A DNA stretch of 64,000 bases from Lucinisca nassula (GCA_963580285.1 OY757010.1:220739234-220803233), one strand, 5' to 3'. Positions 19,072 through 30,720 are shown, counted from the first letter of the stretch. Translations and numbers: made by a program. The notes: a model not told the origin generated them from the letters alone.

Positions 19072-19912
19072 TACGAAAACACGCCTATACAAATACATTG
19101 TAACCTATATCGCCGAAAAAAAAAAAAAAGTTTTAGGATGAACAATTGTTATATTTTTCTTTTTTCTGCTCAAAATATAGATTGTTGGTACTCGTTAGAA
19201 CCGCCTCGATGAGGCTAATAGTCCATATATGAAATGTTTATTCAGTTATTAGGCAGAATTGATGGAAGGCACATAATATTTATTCTTAATCATTGATGTT
19301 ATCATCGATGAGGCGCTAACAAGTCCGTGAAATGAACACCCTATTACACCCCACTTTATATAGAGAAAACTGGGGTTTAGTGGGTATACATTGTTTTCCT
19401 TATTTATGCTCGGTTCTAACGAGCACCCACAACCTATGTTTAAAGTAAAAATAACAAAAATAGCACAGGTTTTCATCAGAAAAGTAGCCATTTTGGAGAT
19501 GTGAAAAATGCACTTTGTCACACAGGTATGTTATCGTAATGTAACGAGTACTCACAATCTATATTTTAGATCGTGGCGGTTCTAACGAGTACTCACAATC
19601 TTTATTTTAGAGCAGAAATAAGAAAAATATGGTTTACCCCTGCAAACCCCAGTTTTACTATATAAAATGGGGTTCAAAGGTTCAAAATTAAATAGGTGTG
19701 TTTTCGTGATGAATAACCATTTTACAGGTAAGAAAGGACGCAATATGTCACATGGATGTGTATCGGAATGGTCATGTACAATAACGAATACCCACAATCT
19801 ATATTTTAGAACAGAAATAAGAAAATTAAGGTTAACCCATGTGGACCTCAGTTTTACTGTATAAAAGTGGGGTTCAAGGGAGTCAAAACTATACAGGCGT
19901 GTTTTCGTGATG
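19072..19912. mobile_element. Mosaic of M-A and M-B pieces with captured DNA
   Basis: Order: M-B left arm to the palindrome centre (19072-19213), the 90 bp segment copied from 18511 (19214-19303), an M-A piece (19304-19542), an M-B right arm (19545-19712), and another M-B right arm (19782-19912, ending CAGGCGTGTTTTCGTGATG). Breakpoints sit at the palindrome core GATGAGGC. Confidence 0.7.
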
Positions 19913-20470
19913 CTGTGTGTGTATGTTTGTCCAGAAAGGCTCGATTTTCAACTGTCCAAAAATGTTGAATCACGAAATAACTTGCCTACGAGGTTCATGT
20001 GGTAGGGTGGGGTCAGGGGAAGGGGTTGAGTGCGGAATATCTATAGTAAGCGCTGCATACTAACATGTTTGGTTTCAACCAGTTCTGAGTGACAAATAAA
20101 TTCGTGACCTTTATCAGCGACGTCTCCCGCGCTTGTCAGTGAACAATAAGACTGCCGTTCTGGCGAACCTGTAACTATTTGACTTTGCAAGGTGATTTCA
20201 ATCGACATCGCATGAATATTAATGAAATATGTTGCCGTTTTCATTTGCACCAGTTTCAAGCTGTTATCTGATAAACCATAAATGGCCGACAGAATGTTTT
20301 GATTGATTAAATTGAAGTTGTCTGCAGCAACTCTCGGTTAATTAAGCTGACATAAAAGCAGTCTCTTAAAGCAAAAATGTCATGAGCGCCCGATGAGCAC
20401 TCAAAATCTGAGTGTTCTTGTACACTGCCAAGGTGTCTTGTGTCTTTCTCTTTGCGCCGTACGAACACGA
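19913..20470. other. Unassigned DNA
   Basis: No element recognised. Confidence 0.5.
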
Positions 20471-20757
20471 ATTGACCCCATCACGTGAACAAGTCCGTGA
20501 GATGAAGACCCCCCTAAACCCCACTTTATATAGAGAAAACTGGGGTTTAAGGGGGTAAACATTATTTTCCTTATTTCTGCTACAATGCATAGGTTGTGGG
20601 TACACGTTAGAACAGCCTCAATGAGGCGGTTCTAACGAGCACCCATAACCCATGTTTGCAGTATAAATAAGAAAAATATTACAGATTTTCATCAGAAAAG
20701 TAGCTATTTTGGAGGTGTGAAAAATGCACATTGTCGCACGAGTGTATTATCGTAAAG
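20471..20757. mobile_element. M-A MITE, complete
   Basis: Left terminus CATCACGTGAACAAGTCCGT, hairpin AAACCCCAC/CTGGGGTTT, palindrome 20590-20655, right arm to GTATTATCGTAA. Confidence 0.8.
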
Positions 20758-21228
20758 TCATTTTTGTGAGTTGAACTGCATTGCTATAACCGCTTTACAG
20801 TTCACTAATATCCTTTTCGGATATTTTAAGCTGAACTATTTTACACGAATTTCTCAACGGCAATGCGGAAACCATTTTCTAACGGCATTCCAATACAGTA
20901 ATATTGGACAGGTTTAATTCCGTGAAAATGCCAAGTACTAAACCAAAGTGATCTGCTACTTTTAGAACTCACTAAGAGGAATACTGTCACTGCTGAATCA
21001 CAACCATTCTCATTGTATACACATAATTTGATCAATTCCACTTAATCTTGAAGTTATCGGGGGGGGGGGGGTACCCTTTATGACACTCATTCTGGTATGA
21101 AGCGATGAAATCTACGAGCAGCATAAGAACGTGGGAGTAACATATCGTCCATGTCAATAACGCATTCGGATTTTGATCGAAACCAATCAATTCTTTAACT
21201 TCGTTAATCCCCATTACGAAAAATAGAA
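20758..21228. other. Unassigned DNA with a poly-G run
   Basis: A run of G at 21060-21071; otherwise nothing recognised. Confidence 0.5.
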
Positions 21229-21499
21229 GTGGAGGCAATGATCAGGAATCGATCAAATTAATCCACAGCTCCCATCAGAGGCACCAAACGGAAAGTAATA
21301 CAAACATGAAGCAACAGACCCCAACGGAAACACCAACAGCGGAAAGCCAAAAGGACAGATACTTTTCCACAAAATGGCCAATAGGCTATCCAAAATAAAA
21401 TAATATAAGCGGCACAAACACCCAAAGACAAACCATAACAAAAATAAACGGCGACAGAAGAACCGCCTTGGAACGGTCAGCGGAAACAAATTCCACTGT

Positions 21500-21530
<31 letters not shown>

Positions 21531-21611
21531 GCTTAAATCGATTTTACGTGGCCACAATCCTCGCCCTTACTTCCGTCGCGATTAAGACAGATAATTTGTT
21601 CAGTCCGCATG
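21229..21611 (-). repeat. R repeat with GT/poly-G expansion
   Basis: Minus copy of the R 3' half. At the point where other copies read CCACTGGGGGGCTTAAATCG it carries (GT)n followed by about 18 G (21499-21531). It ends abruptly at CAGTCCGCATGA where M-B starts. Confidence 0.8.
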
Positions 21612-21870
21612 ATACACGCCTACACAAATACACTGCAAATTTTACCGCCGCAAAAATGAAAAATTTCAAATGAAAACTTGTGATATTTTTCTTATTTCTG
21701 CTCAAATTACACATTACAACTGCCTCATCGAGGCGGTTCTAACGAGTACCCACAATCTATATTTTAGAGCAGAAATAAGAGAAATTAGGTTTACCCATGT
21801 AAACCCCAGTTTTACTGTATAAAAGTCGGGTTCAAGGGGGTCAAAACCAAATAGGCATGTTTGCGTGATG
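21612..21870. mobile_element. M-B MITE
   Basis: ACACGCCTACACAAATACAC at the left, AAATAGGCATGTTTGCGTGATG-type end at the right, palindrome half-deleted (CTGCCTCATCGAGGCGGTTC). R sequence in opposite orientation (CAAATTATTTGTCTAAG) continues on the right. Confidence 0.7.
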
Positions 21871-21916
21871 CAAATTATTTGTCTAAGCCACAAGATAACC
21901 AAGGGCGAGCAGTTTG

Positions 21917-22194
21917 TTTGTTTGATTGTCTGACTTAAGGTTTAACGTCCCCGTACACTATATAGGTCATTTTGGAGACGCTGCTACCACTTTTGTTGGG
22001 CTTTTACCCGACATTGAGACGAAATGACATCTCAAGCCCTGCCGCCGATGATGTTTATATGCATGGACGCTCCGACTCGCACCACTTGCCTGGGCAGGCC
22101 TATACCTTCTATGTGGTTTACTAGTGCTCATGTGCGGTCGGTTTCAATTATGCTTGGAAGTACCAGTACCTCAAGCCCCGATGGGCGGGGGCTA
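21917..22194 (-). mobile_element. S1 SINE-like element
   Basis: GTTTAACGTCCCCGTACACT to CCCCGATGGGCGGGGGC. Joined directly to an R fragment. Confidence 0.75.
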
Positions 22195-22362
22195 TGTTAT
22201 AGTTTGTCTTTGCCTGTATGTATCGCTCGTATCGTTTTCTTCTTTTTTGTTCATTTTTATAGCCGTGTGGCCATTTTGTGGGAAAGTAGTCGTCCTTTTG
22301 GCTTTCCGCTCTGGGTTTAGTTATTTCGTGTTCGTGTTATCTTTGCCTTTGGTGTCTCTAAA
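22195..22362 (+). repeat. R repeat fragment
   Basis: GGCCATTTTGTGGGAAAGTA and GCCTTTGGTGTCTCTA identify the R 3' part; both ends are truncated. Confidence 0.65.
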
Positions 22363-22377
22363 GGTCTATTTTACAGG

Positions 22378-22920
22378 GATATATTTATTTCCTTATTTTA
22401 GTTGAACATAGATTGTTGGTACTCGTTTGAATCGCCTTAACAAGACGTTTCTAACGAGCAACCATAATCTATGTTTAGACTAGAAGTAAGAAAAACATAA
22501 CAAAACAAAAAAATCGAAAATACTAATCATCATGTTAACCCTTGTCCTGCTAATCCCGGATATGCCTTATCTTTGAAACAATGTAGATCCAGATCAGATG
22601 GCTTCTGACGAAGCCATCTGATCAGGATCTACATTGTTTACCATTCAGATTGGGAATTTGTTGCAATAATTTGCATCAAGTAATCTGATTGGATGATAAT
22701 CGGTAGTGGGTGTGGCATATATAAATATTCAGCAGGACAAGGGTTAACATGTCCGTGAAATTAAAACTCCTGAGAGAAAAACTGGGCTTTACGGGGTATA
22801 CATTTTTGTTCTTATTTCTGCTTCAATACATAGGTTGTGGGTACTCGTTAGAACCGACTCGATGAGGCGTTTCTAACGAACACCTACAGCCTATGTTAGT
22901 AGTATAACAAGAGCTATCAC
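22378..22920. mobile_element. Two degenerate M-A copies flanking an M-C
   Basis: Palindromes at 22408-22476 and 22830-22898 (GAACCGACTCGATGAGGCG). The terminus CATGTCCGTGAAATT is separated from its own left flank by the M-C insertion. Confidence 0.6.
22539..22743. mobile_element. M-C MITE, reference copy
   Basis: TIRs CCCTTGTCCTGCTAATCCC and, inverted, CCCTTGTCCTGCTGAATA, flanked by TTAA at 22535-22538 and 22744-22747. The central palindrome spans about 22586-22640 (GTAGATCCAGATCAGATGGC). TTAA flanks suggest piggyBac- or Kolobok-type mobilisation; no transposase is present. Confidence 0.8.
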
Positions 22921-22974
22921 TATATATAAGTGAGCAATGCCCCCGTGGGAGCCAATCTGAGGGAAAAAAAAGTG

Positions 22975-23095
22975 CGGACTAACCTTGGAACGGTCAGCAA
23001 AAAGTATTTCACTGGAAGGTGGGTGGGGTCGGGGGGGGGGGCTGGTTCATAGATTTTACATGGTAATAATCCTCGCCCCTTGGTACTGTCGTGGT
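22975..23095 (-). repeat. R repeat fragment with poly-G
   Basis: AACCTTGGAACGGTCAGC, a G run at 23031-23040, then ATAATCCTCGCCC. It is interrupted at 23096 by M-C. Confidence 0.65.
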
Positions 23096-23099
23096 TTAA

Positions 23100-23304
23100 C
23101 CTTTAACCTGCTGAATATTCAATTTAGCCACACCCATTTCTGACTTTGAACCAATCAGATTACTTGATGTAATTTATTCCAACAAATTCTTAAACTGAAT
23201 GTCAAACAGTGTAGATCCTGATCAGATGGCTTCTTCAGAAGCCATCTGATCTGGATCTACACTGTTTGCAAAGATAGGGCTTGTCGCCTACAGCAGGGTA
23301 AAGG
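23100..23304. mobile_element. M-C MITE
   Basis: CCTGCTGAATATTCAATTTA at the left, CAGCAGGGTAAAGGTTA at the right, palindrome 23211-23271 (AGATCCTGATCAGATGGCTT). Confidence 0.75.
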
Positions 23305-23722
23305 TTAGATAAAAATGGTTCAGGTTGCATAAAAGCGTTCTCTGCCCCCATTACAGTGGAAAGATGCCCGATGCTATATTCCAACCACCTACACAACAAA
23401 GAGATAAAAGTCGTTTCTACCTTTCACCTGCTGGAGAGAGCACCTGTGTACAGCCACTAAGAACAGAAAATTAGTAAATACGTTTATTCTATTTATCTCT
23501 GTTTGTTTGCGGTACGTATGATTAATAGTTTGGCTCATGCTTGACGGTTCATTAGTGAAGCAGCCAAATTGTCATTTGTTATCCGCTATACTTTATTTTC
23601 TATTCGGTAGACTGACAAATACTGCAGCAGTCTGCAGTTGCCTAATTATATACGAGGATTACATAATACTAAGTCTCGTCCAGAAAAAAAACATGACATG
23701 TTGAACAGTACTTTACATAGAC
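23305..23722. other. Unassigned DNA
   Basis: No element recognised. Confidence 0.5.
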
Positions 23723-24306
23723 ATCACGAAAACACGCCTGCATAATTTTGACCCCTTGTATATAAAACTGGGGCTCTGTCTCTGGTTGAGCCCATCGGAG
23801 TCTAACTGTTGGTTTTCTTTTGCTCCAGAATTTCAGTGGTTTCTTGCTGTCGTGTCCTCACCGTTTTTTGTCCACATCTGTGGTTGTTTGATTTTTGTGT
23901 TCACGGAGATGTTGCACTGATGATTTAGGAGGCCTTGATGCGGACTGAACAAATTATTTGTCTAAATCGCGACGGAAGTAAGGGCGAGGATTGTGGCCAC
24001 GTAAAATCGATTAAAGCCCCCCAGTGGAATTCGTTTCCGCTGACCGTTCCAAGGCGGTTCTTCTGTCACGGTTTATTTTTGTAATGGGTTGTCTTTGGGT
24101 GTTTGTGTCGCTTATATTATTTTATTTTGGATAGCCTATTGTCCATTTTTTGGGAAAGTGTCTGTCCTTTTGGCTTTCCGCTATTGATGTTTCCAATAGG
24201 GTCTGTTGTTTCATGTTTGTGTTTCTGTCCCATTGGCGTCTCTGATGGGAGCTGTGGGTTTATTGTATCGATTCCCGACCATTGCCTTCACTTCTATTTT
24301 TTAAAG
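23723..24306 (+). repeat. R repeat, long copy, joined to an M-B end
   Basis: 23723-23767 is an M-B left end. R follows from GGCTCTGTCTCTGGTTGAGC through CGGAGTCTAACTGTTGGTTT, GATGCGGACTGAACAAATTA, GACCGTTCCAAGGCGGTTCT to CGATTCCCGACCATTGCC. It begins at nearly the same point as the UTR part of the ORF-bearing copies at 51181 and 62483. Confidence 0.8.
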
Positions 24307-24545
24307 GGGTAAACCTTATTTTCGTTATTTCTGATCTAAAGTGTAGATTGTTGGTACTTGTTAGAACCGCCTCAATGAGGCGGTTCTAACGGGTACCCAC
24401 AATCTATATTTTGAGCAGAAATAAGATGAGGGGGTTCTAACGAGTACCCACAATCTTTATTTTAGAGCAGAAATAAGAAAACTATCACACATTTTTTCGG
24501 CGATAAAGGTTACAATGTATTCGTAAAGGCGTGTTTTTCGTAACG
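24307..24545. mobile_element. M-B MITE with duplicated right arm
   Basis: Perfect palindrome core at 24366-24390. The segment GGTTCTAACGAGTACCCACA occurs a second time at 24431-24450, as in the copies at 13201 and 55569. Confidence 0.75.
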
Positions 24546-24754
24546 GATATGTTGGGTTTGCAAGGATACATGCTATTTTTCCTGATTTCTTTTCCTCAAA
24601 AGAAGATTGTACGTACATACAGGAGACAGTTGATGTAAGCACTAACAGCCAAGGTTTGGACAAAAGTAGGACGAAAGCACATCACTATAACACAACCGTC
24701 TGCTACATCTGCAGAACTAAGATACTTCAGATGAAACCTTATTTCAGCGAAACA

Positions 24755-24795
24755 CACACACACACACACAAACACACACATACACACACACGCAT
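24755..24795. repeat. (CA)n microsatellite
   Basis: Interrupted CA dinucleotide run. Confidence 0.85.
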
Positions 24796-25004
24796 TCGCG
24801 ATCACTGAGGAGGCGGTCCTTACGACTAGCCAAAATCTTTGTTTATAAGATATTGTAAACTCCATATCTCACTATATAAAGTGAAGTATACAATTATATT
24901 TATTACACGGACATTTAATTGTGTGCAGAAAAGGCCATTTCTAGAGGAATAAGAGATAACAATATCTCACAAGGATATATTTCCAAAATGCTTGTAACCT
25001 CATC
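24796..25004. mobile_element. Degenerate M-A half
   Basis: GAGGAGGCGGTCCTTACGA and TCACTATATAAAGTGAAG recall the M-A right arm. Highly diverged. Confidence 0.4.
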
Positions 25005-25167
25005 ATGAAAACACAATCGTGTAGTGAATTCTTTCATTTTTTCCAAGACGGTCATTTTTCTGATGAAACATTGCAATATTGAACTAGTTTATACTCCAAA
25101 GGGTATGATGCTCATTAAGACGTTGAGGCGATGCGTCCTACATACTAAATATGTTCTATAAAAGGGT

Positions 25168-25404
25168 ATCCTTTGGAAGCAAGGAATACACCACAGAACC
25201 GGAAAATATGAAGTGTACAGGTTTTCTGGGCCAGATTAGCTAGTTTCGGCCAATTAGGCCTCATCAGTGACCCTCAAATATTTTCCAATTCTACAATGGA
25301 ATCAATGATCCCAAAGGACAAGAAAATATAAACTACACTATGATGTAGTGCAGGGAGACTTTTTACGGCCGCCACATTTTCCCACACATCAGCTGTGGTG
25401 ACGT
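25168..25404 (-). mobile_element. Solo hammerhead-bearing retroelement (retrozyme-like)
   Basis: A 237 bp insertion flanked by a perfect 22 bp direct repeat (25146-25167 and 25405-25426; starts TAAATATGTTCT, ends AAAAGGGT). On the minus strand it carries GTGGCGGCCGTAAAA and GTTTATATTTTCTTGTCC, shared with the 383 bp dimer unit at 13592, followed by a hammerhead motif. It has no ORF. The long target duplication points to reverse-transcribed integration. Confidence 0.75.
25228..25273 (-). ncRNA. Hammerhead ribozyme motif, variant
   Basis: Minus strand: stem I GGGTCA, core CTGATGA, stem II GGCC-TAATT-GGCC, core GAAA, stem III CTAGCTAA, cleavage dinucleotide TC, then TGGCCC, pairing with stem I with one G-U. 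The last base of stem III is A, where G would pair, so activity may be reduced. Stem II differs from the dimer copies yet keeps pairing, including the closing base pair. Confidence 0.65.
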
Positions 25405-25609
25405 TAAATATGTTCTATAAAAGGGTTAAAGCCGAAATAAGAAAAATAATGTAAACCAATATATACCCAATTTCAGGATTTTTACATGGATTTTTTAATG
25501 TGATGTTGCATGCCTGTAGACCGATGCTGAGAAAGCCTGTATACCGATGCAGAGAAAGGCATCTTTGTAAACAGAATAAATCTTGATGCGACACTGGATA
25601 TCATTTTAA

Positions 25610-25800
25610 CCCTTATCTTGCTGAATATTCATGTAAGCCACACCCATTTATGTCTCTCAACCAATTAAATTACTTGATTTAATTTATTGCTACAAATTCA
25701 TAAACTGAATGACAAACAGTGTAGATCCTGAAGAAGCCATCTGATCTGGATCTACACTGTTTGCAAAGATAGGGGTTGTCGTGAATAGCAAGAGAAGGGT
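25610..25800. mobile_element. M-C MITE
   Basis: TTAA at 25606-25609, then CCCTTATCTTGCTGAATATT; the palindrome core at 25722-25760 has lost part of one arm; the right TTAA is mutated. Confidence 0.7.
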
Positions 25801-25949
25801 CAAATGAGTTTGACTGAACCTGAAAGGTGAAACATCCATTTTATAAATATTGGATTGAAAGATTTAAAGGTGTACTGTCCAGTCAGAATGCTCATAATGG
25901 ATCCGTTTACACCTTATTTTCTAGAGTGGATTTTTTTCTCTCATTCATA

Positions 25950-26318
25950 GAGATCTTACATGAGTGCTCGTGTATTATTGAATTTATTCAACGAGTTGAG
26001 GAAAATAGATAAAATGCGAGGTTTCGCCGAGCATTTGATCTCTTTTCATCAGCGAGGTTAATACATTCAATAATACATGAGCACGATTGCAAGATTCTAT
26101 TTATCATATGACATTTAAAACGAATTTGACTCACGATTCTTTTACGAAAATGTCAATATTCCGCCATTAGTAAAGACGACGTCGCCTTAACGACGTCGTA
26201 CGTGTAACGTTTCGGAGCGTATCTAACTAATTTGCATATTTAATCTACTAGTGGATTATCGAATTTATTACATAGTGTTATTACACTCTCAGACACGACG
26301 TCATATGATAAATGTAAA
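25950..26318. mobile_element. M-F MITE, complete
   Basis: A hairpin half (25957-26090, arms TGAATTTATTCAACGAGTTG and the inverse near 26050) joins a TIR half (TATCATATGACATTTAAAAC at 26102 to GACGTCATATGATAAAT at 26299). This shows the full two-part structure. Confidence 0.7.
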
Positions 26319-26445
26319 TAGTGTGCGTTTAATCAAAATCATTTACAAGGTAGCAGTGTAGATGCTGATGATCTCGATTTGCACAGTTTGGACAGGTTTT
26401 GTTTGCAGGTCTACAGACTAGAAATGCTTTCAAAGTGGCAAATTT

Positions 26446-26731
26446 AATATTAAGCTTTAAATGTGCATGTTTTCCTGTGATTTTGCATCTTCTGAGATCC
26501 TGTTTATGTTAAATGAGTTCAATACTGTTGAATCATCACGTTTTTACGCCAAAGTCATTGTCATTTTTGACGTCGTTGCCACTGACGTCATGTGACGTTG
26601 ATGTCATCATGTTTCATTGTTTACAATAATGTCCCTTGAAGAAGGCTGTAATAACCGAAACTAGTCGGGAATAAAACTTAACTTATGAACTTGAAGTTTG
26701 ATCCCTATCATTTAAATATTATATTACTTAT
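26446..26731 (+). repeat. 5' terminal direct repeat (pLTR) of the Penelope-like element
   Basis: AATATTAAGCTTTAAATGTG, TTTACGCCAAAGTCATTGTC and GAAGTTTGATCCCTATCATT recur in the same order at 31387-32029. CRE-like TGACGTCA-type motifs (26580-26612) are present in both copies. Confidence 0.8.
26632..26670 (+). ncRNA. Hammerhead-type motif in the 5' pLTR
   Basis: TCCC stem I, core-like TTGAAGA (C to T at the first core base), an imperfect GGCTGTAATAACC stem II, intact GAAA, a CTAG palindromic stem III, TC cleavage dinucleotide, GGGA closing stem I. The layout matches a minimal type I hammerhead, but the core change and stem II mismatch make activity doubtful. Confidence 0.5.
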
Positions 26732-27335
26732 CAGAGATCATCAGTATCATTTTCATGATCCTTCAAAATGGAAAACAGTGGAACTGTAGAAAAGAAAATA
26801 GCAAAAAATGGCATACTTTCAAATGAGGAAGGCGACATATATTCGGTTCCTGGAGAATTGTTTTGAAGAAAATGTGGTACCAAGAGGACTACCGGTGGAG
26901 AAACAAATCATGGAAGGGAAATAACAGCAACCTGCAAGAAACAGTGCACACAACCTTGCAGAAGTTTTTACTGGAACTCCTCAGGTTAGTGAGTCACAAA
27001 CATTCTAGACAGTTACAAATGCTACAGATTGAAGAAAATTGAAAAAAAAAATCATTTAAAAGTGATGAAAGTAAATTCATTGAAATATCTGGTCATATCT
27101 TCTCCAAAATAGAGCAAAAGAAAAATTAAATTGTACAGCAACAGCAGAAGAAATAAGAGAAACTAATTGATGCACGGGACTGCTCTATTACAGTGTGATG
27201 AATGTCATAAAGTGCACCGTTCTTCGGATCGGGACATTAACTGGAGGCCCCCTGTGCTGGGAGCACCATCCCCTTTGCAGGTTAAAGAACCCTACAGTAA
27301 TTACATGATTACTGAGCAGGCTTTCATCCTGCAAA

Positions 27336-27640
27336 GTAGAAGTAAAACAAAGATCAGGAATCGATACAATTAACTTGTCCATCAAAGACACCAAAGGGAA
27401 AGAAACACAAACATGAAGCGACCAGACCATAATGGAAACCTAAACAAAGGATGGCCACAAGGACAGCTACTTTCCCACAAAATGGCCAAATGGCCATCCA
27501 AAATAAAAAAGGCACAAGTGATACACACAGTGGGTAGTAACAAACAACAACATAAATAAACCGCCACAGAAGAACCGCCTTTGAACGGTCACTGAAATGC
27601 TTGAGCAAAAAGAAACCAACAGTTAGACTCCGATAAAACT
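27336..27640 (-). repeat. R repeat inside the Penelope-like element
   Basis: From GATCAGGAATCGATACAATT to ACAGAAGAACCGCCTTTGAA. Just left (27206-27335) is a repeat also seen at 43300-43395 (CAGTAATTACATGAT, TTTCATCCTGCAAA). Confidence 0.75.
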
Positions 27641-28761
27641 GGAGTGTATATAATATACACCGTCTGTGTCCCCTCCTTGGGTTAAGGCGAAACCGGAAGA
27701 AAGTGAAACACAAATGCCTAGTAAACTTCAACAATACAAAAAAACGAAGTGGGTAAGGTTGCACAAGTATCTCGAATTGAAACAAAGAGCTTAACTGAGG
27801 ACAAACCAGCTGCAAGAGGTGGTAGGACACAGAAAAGTCCTACTGCCAATAAGCCTGATAATAAATCCCAAACCCCAAAACAACATAAACCTGGATCTTT
27901 AAATCCTACTCAAGTAAAGAATACAAAAACCCTGATAAAACCATCAACCGAATCTACAGCTAATACCGAGCAGTCAAAAAACGAGAAATCCCCAGACCAG
28001 ACAGCATGAAGATGCAATCAACATATGCAGAAGCCATCCAAATGGGTACAACAGAAACTACCAAGAAAACCAGGCAACAAGTGTTAGACACAAACATTCA
28101 GGCACTTATCACTTGTCTGCAAGAACTAAAAGAAATTGGCGTTTCGTCAGAATCACAAGCAGGAGGAAACGGAAACAGCAGAAGAAGATCTGGAAAGAAT
28201 TACAAGTGCGGACAGAAACGGTTTTAAATCTTTCCAATAGAGACTTCTTCAGAATACAGACTTCTGGGAAAAGGTCTAACCTAAACATCATGATATAATA
28301 CAGCTTAAACAAGATGTGTTTGAATTCACTAGAAAACTAAGATTAAAATAATTCTTTGCTGATAAGGAGAAAGACAGTGAGGATGATGATTGAAATGAAG
28401 AAAACTCAAGACATCATTTTTTTGTAAATTTCACAAAAAGTAAGCCCACTTTTATCCCACCTAATGGCCGTGATTCTATCTTGGACTTTTTACATAGTGG
28501 CTATCACCAACGAAATCTTGCAAAATAATAAGAGGTACAAACACAGATCAAACTTGTCAAATGAGGAACAAACTGCCCTTACTTTTCTTTGTCAGGATGA
28601 CAGTATTGTGGTGAAAAAAAAAAAAAAACAGACCAACGCTCAACAGTAGTTATAAGGAATCGTGATGATAGTATTGCTGAGGTTGTGAGACAGCTTACAG
28701 TGATAACAAATATTACAAGAAATTTTATCAAAACCCTCATAAAAAAAAAAAACAAGAAATA

Positions 28762-28819
28762 CAGTCCAACCTGTATTAAGCAAGCACCTAAGAGGTGGCC
28801 ACTAAGACAGGTTTGACTG
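28762..28819. mobile_element. Miniature M-K (58 bp)
   Basis: CAGTCCAACCTGTATTAAGC and its inverse CTTAGTGG...GGTTTGACTG, flanked by TA (28760-28761, 28820-28821). It is little more than two terminal repeats. The 56152 copy is the longer relative. Confidence 0.8.
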
Positions 28820-28965
28820 TACAAGCTAAAATTTCAGATATTCAAAACAGTGAAAGCTTGAGTGATGTTGAGGATATTATCATCAACGATATTCGAATAC
28901 CGCAGTTCTATATCTTACCTAAAATACACAGAACACATGATCCAAATTTACCATTAGGATATCCA

Positions 28966-29270
28966 GGAAAATAGAAGTGGAAGCAATGAAAACAATTAAC
29001 TCACAGCTCCCATCAGAGACACCAAAGGGAAAGAAACACAAACATGAAACAACAGACCCTAATGGAAACACCAATACCGGAAAGCCAAAAGGACAGTCAC
29101 ATTCCCACAAAATGGCCAATAGGCTATCCAAAATAAAATAATACAAGTGACACAAAGACCCGAAGACAAACCATAACAAAACTAAACCGCGACAGAAGAA
29201 CCGCCTTGGAACGGTCAGCGGAAACGAATTCCATTGGGGGGGGGGGGGGGGGCTTAAATCGATTTAAGAC
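28966..29270 (-). repeat. R repeat splitting the reverse transcriptase
   Basis: Breaks the protein after GYPG. It carries an 18-base G run (29235-29252) before CTTAAATCGATT. Confidence 0.8.
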
Positions 29271-29524
29271 ATTTTGTGTCAGCTTTTGTTTTCTCTGACA
29301 GAGAATGTGTCTGCTTTCAATGACAGCACTTTAAAATTCCATATGGAATCCTTACCCTCGTATATCAAAGACACTACCGACTTCATAAACACAATAAGAC
29401 AGCTTCCTCAATTATCTAAGGATGGCTTTCTTGTTACTATGGATATGGATGTCAGCTATTTATACAGTAATATTTCGCATAAAGAAGGTATTGAAGCATG
29501 TCGGTATTTCATGAATCATCACAA

Positions 29525-29798
29525 AAACACGCCTATATATTTTTGACCCCCTTGAACCCCACTTTTATATAGTAAAACTGGGGTTTCCGGGGGTATACCT
29601 TATTTTTCTTATTTCTGCTCTAAAATGTAGATTGTGGGTACTCGCTAGAACCGCCTCGATGAGGCGGTTCTAACGAGTGCCCACAATCTATATTTCGAGC
29701 AGAAATAAGAAAAATATCACAATTTTTCATCTTAAAATGTTCACTTTTTCGGCGATAAAGGTGACAATGTATTTGTATAGGCGTGTTTGCGTAATGAA
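29525..29798. mobile_element. M-B MITE in the reverse transcriptase, complete
   Basis: Reference M-B: termini ATCACAAAAACACGCCTATA and TATAGGCGTGTTTGCGTAAT; palindrome 29632-29692. The interrupted coding sequence shows the site: ATGAAT stands on both sides, a possible 6 bp duplication (or AAT if the element ends in ATG). Confidence 0.85.
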
Positions 29799-30720
29799 TA
29801 GTTGAAAATCAGAAAAGTCTATCCAATGCATTTCTGACTTAATTGAGTTTGTTTCAACTAAAAACCATTTTCAATTTAATGGGATTGATTACATGTATGG
29901 TCCCTTCCCATGCTTCGCTGTTCATGGGAAAACTTGAGAAGGAATTTCTGGACTATTGTGACTTGCGACCATTATTGTGGTTACGTTTTCTGGATGACGT
30001 TTTCATGAACTGGGATGACAGCGAGGAGCAACTATTCAGGTTTCTTGATAAGCTTGATCATTGGCATCACACCATAAACTTTACATACAGTTACTCAAAA
30101 ACAGATGCTGTTTTTCTGGATGTGAAACTAGAAAAGTCTGATGCTGGGATCTTGAAACTAGTGTGTATGAAAAGGACACAAATGTCCATCAGTATATTGC
30201 GTTTTCATCCTGTCATCCTTTGTCTTATAAAAAGGGCATTCTTTTTAGTCTAGCGAAACGATATCGTCACATCACTTCCAATGACGACTGTTTCAAACAA
30301 AATCTAGAAAAAAACAACTAGAGACTTATTTTCGAATGCGTAACTACCCTTCTGATATATTATCTGGAGCCATTCAAAAAGCATCAACTTTGACTGTTGA
30401 TAAAGTTTTAGAATCCAAATCTTCTGAAATTCAGGACATCATACCCTTTGTCTGTACGTACAACCCATCTATTCCTAACATAGGCAAAATTATTAATCAG
30501 TATCGGGGTTTACTTAAGATATCAGCAAATGAAAGTGTGCGTCACGTGTATGAATCTAAGCCTACTGTTGCTTACAAAAGGCCGGCTAATCACAGGCTGG
30601 TTCACTCAAAAACTGAATAAATCTGTTGTTTCTTACAATGTTACCAATGTGACAGATGCCGCTGTTCTCATTGTTCAACTATTCATGAGTCTGGCCGTTT
30701 TGCATGTACTACTACATCAT

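Larger units (their letters stand above)
25005..25470. mobile_element. Degenerate M-A interrupted by a hammerhead element
   Basis: Left arm 25012-25167 (AAAACACAATCGTGTAGTGA, GACGTTGAGGCGATGCGTCC) and right arm 25427-25470 (AGCCGAAATAAGAAAAATAA) enclose the insertion described next. Confidence 0.55.

Noticed and set aside
24755..24795. Z-DNA-type regulatory element at the CA repeat
   Set aside because: An ordinary microsatellite with no gene nearby.
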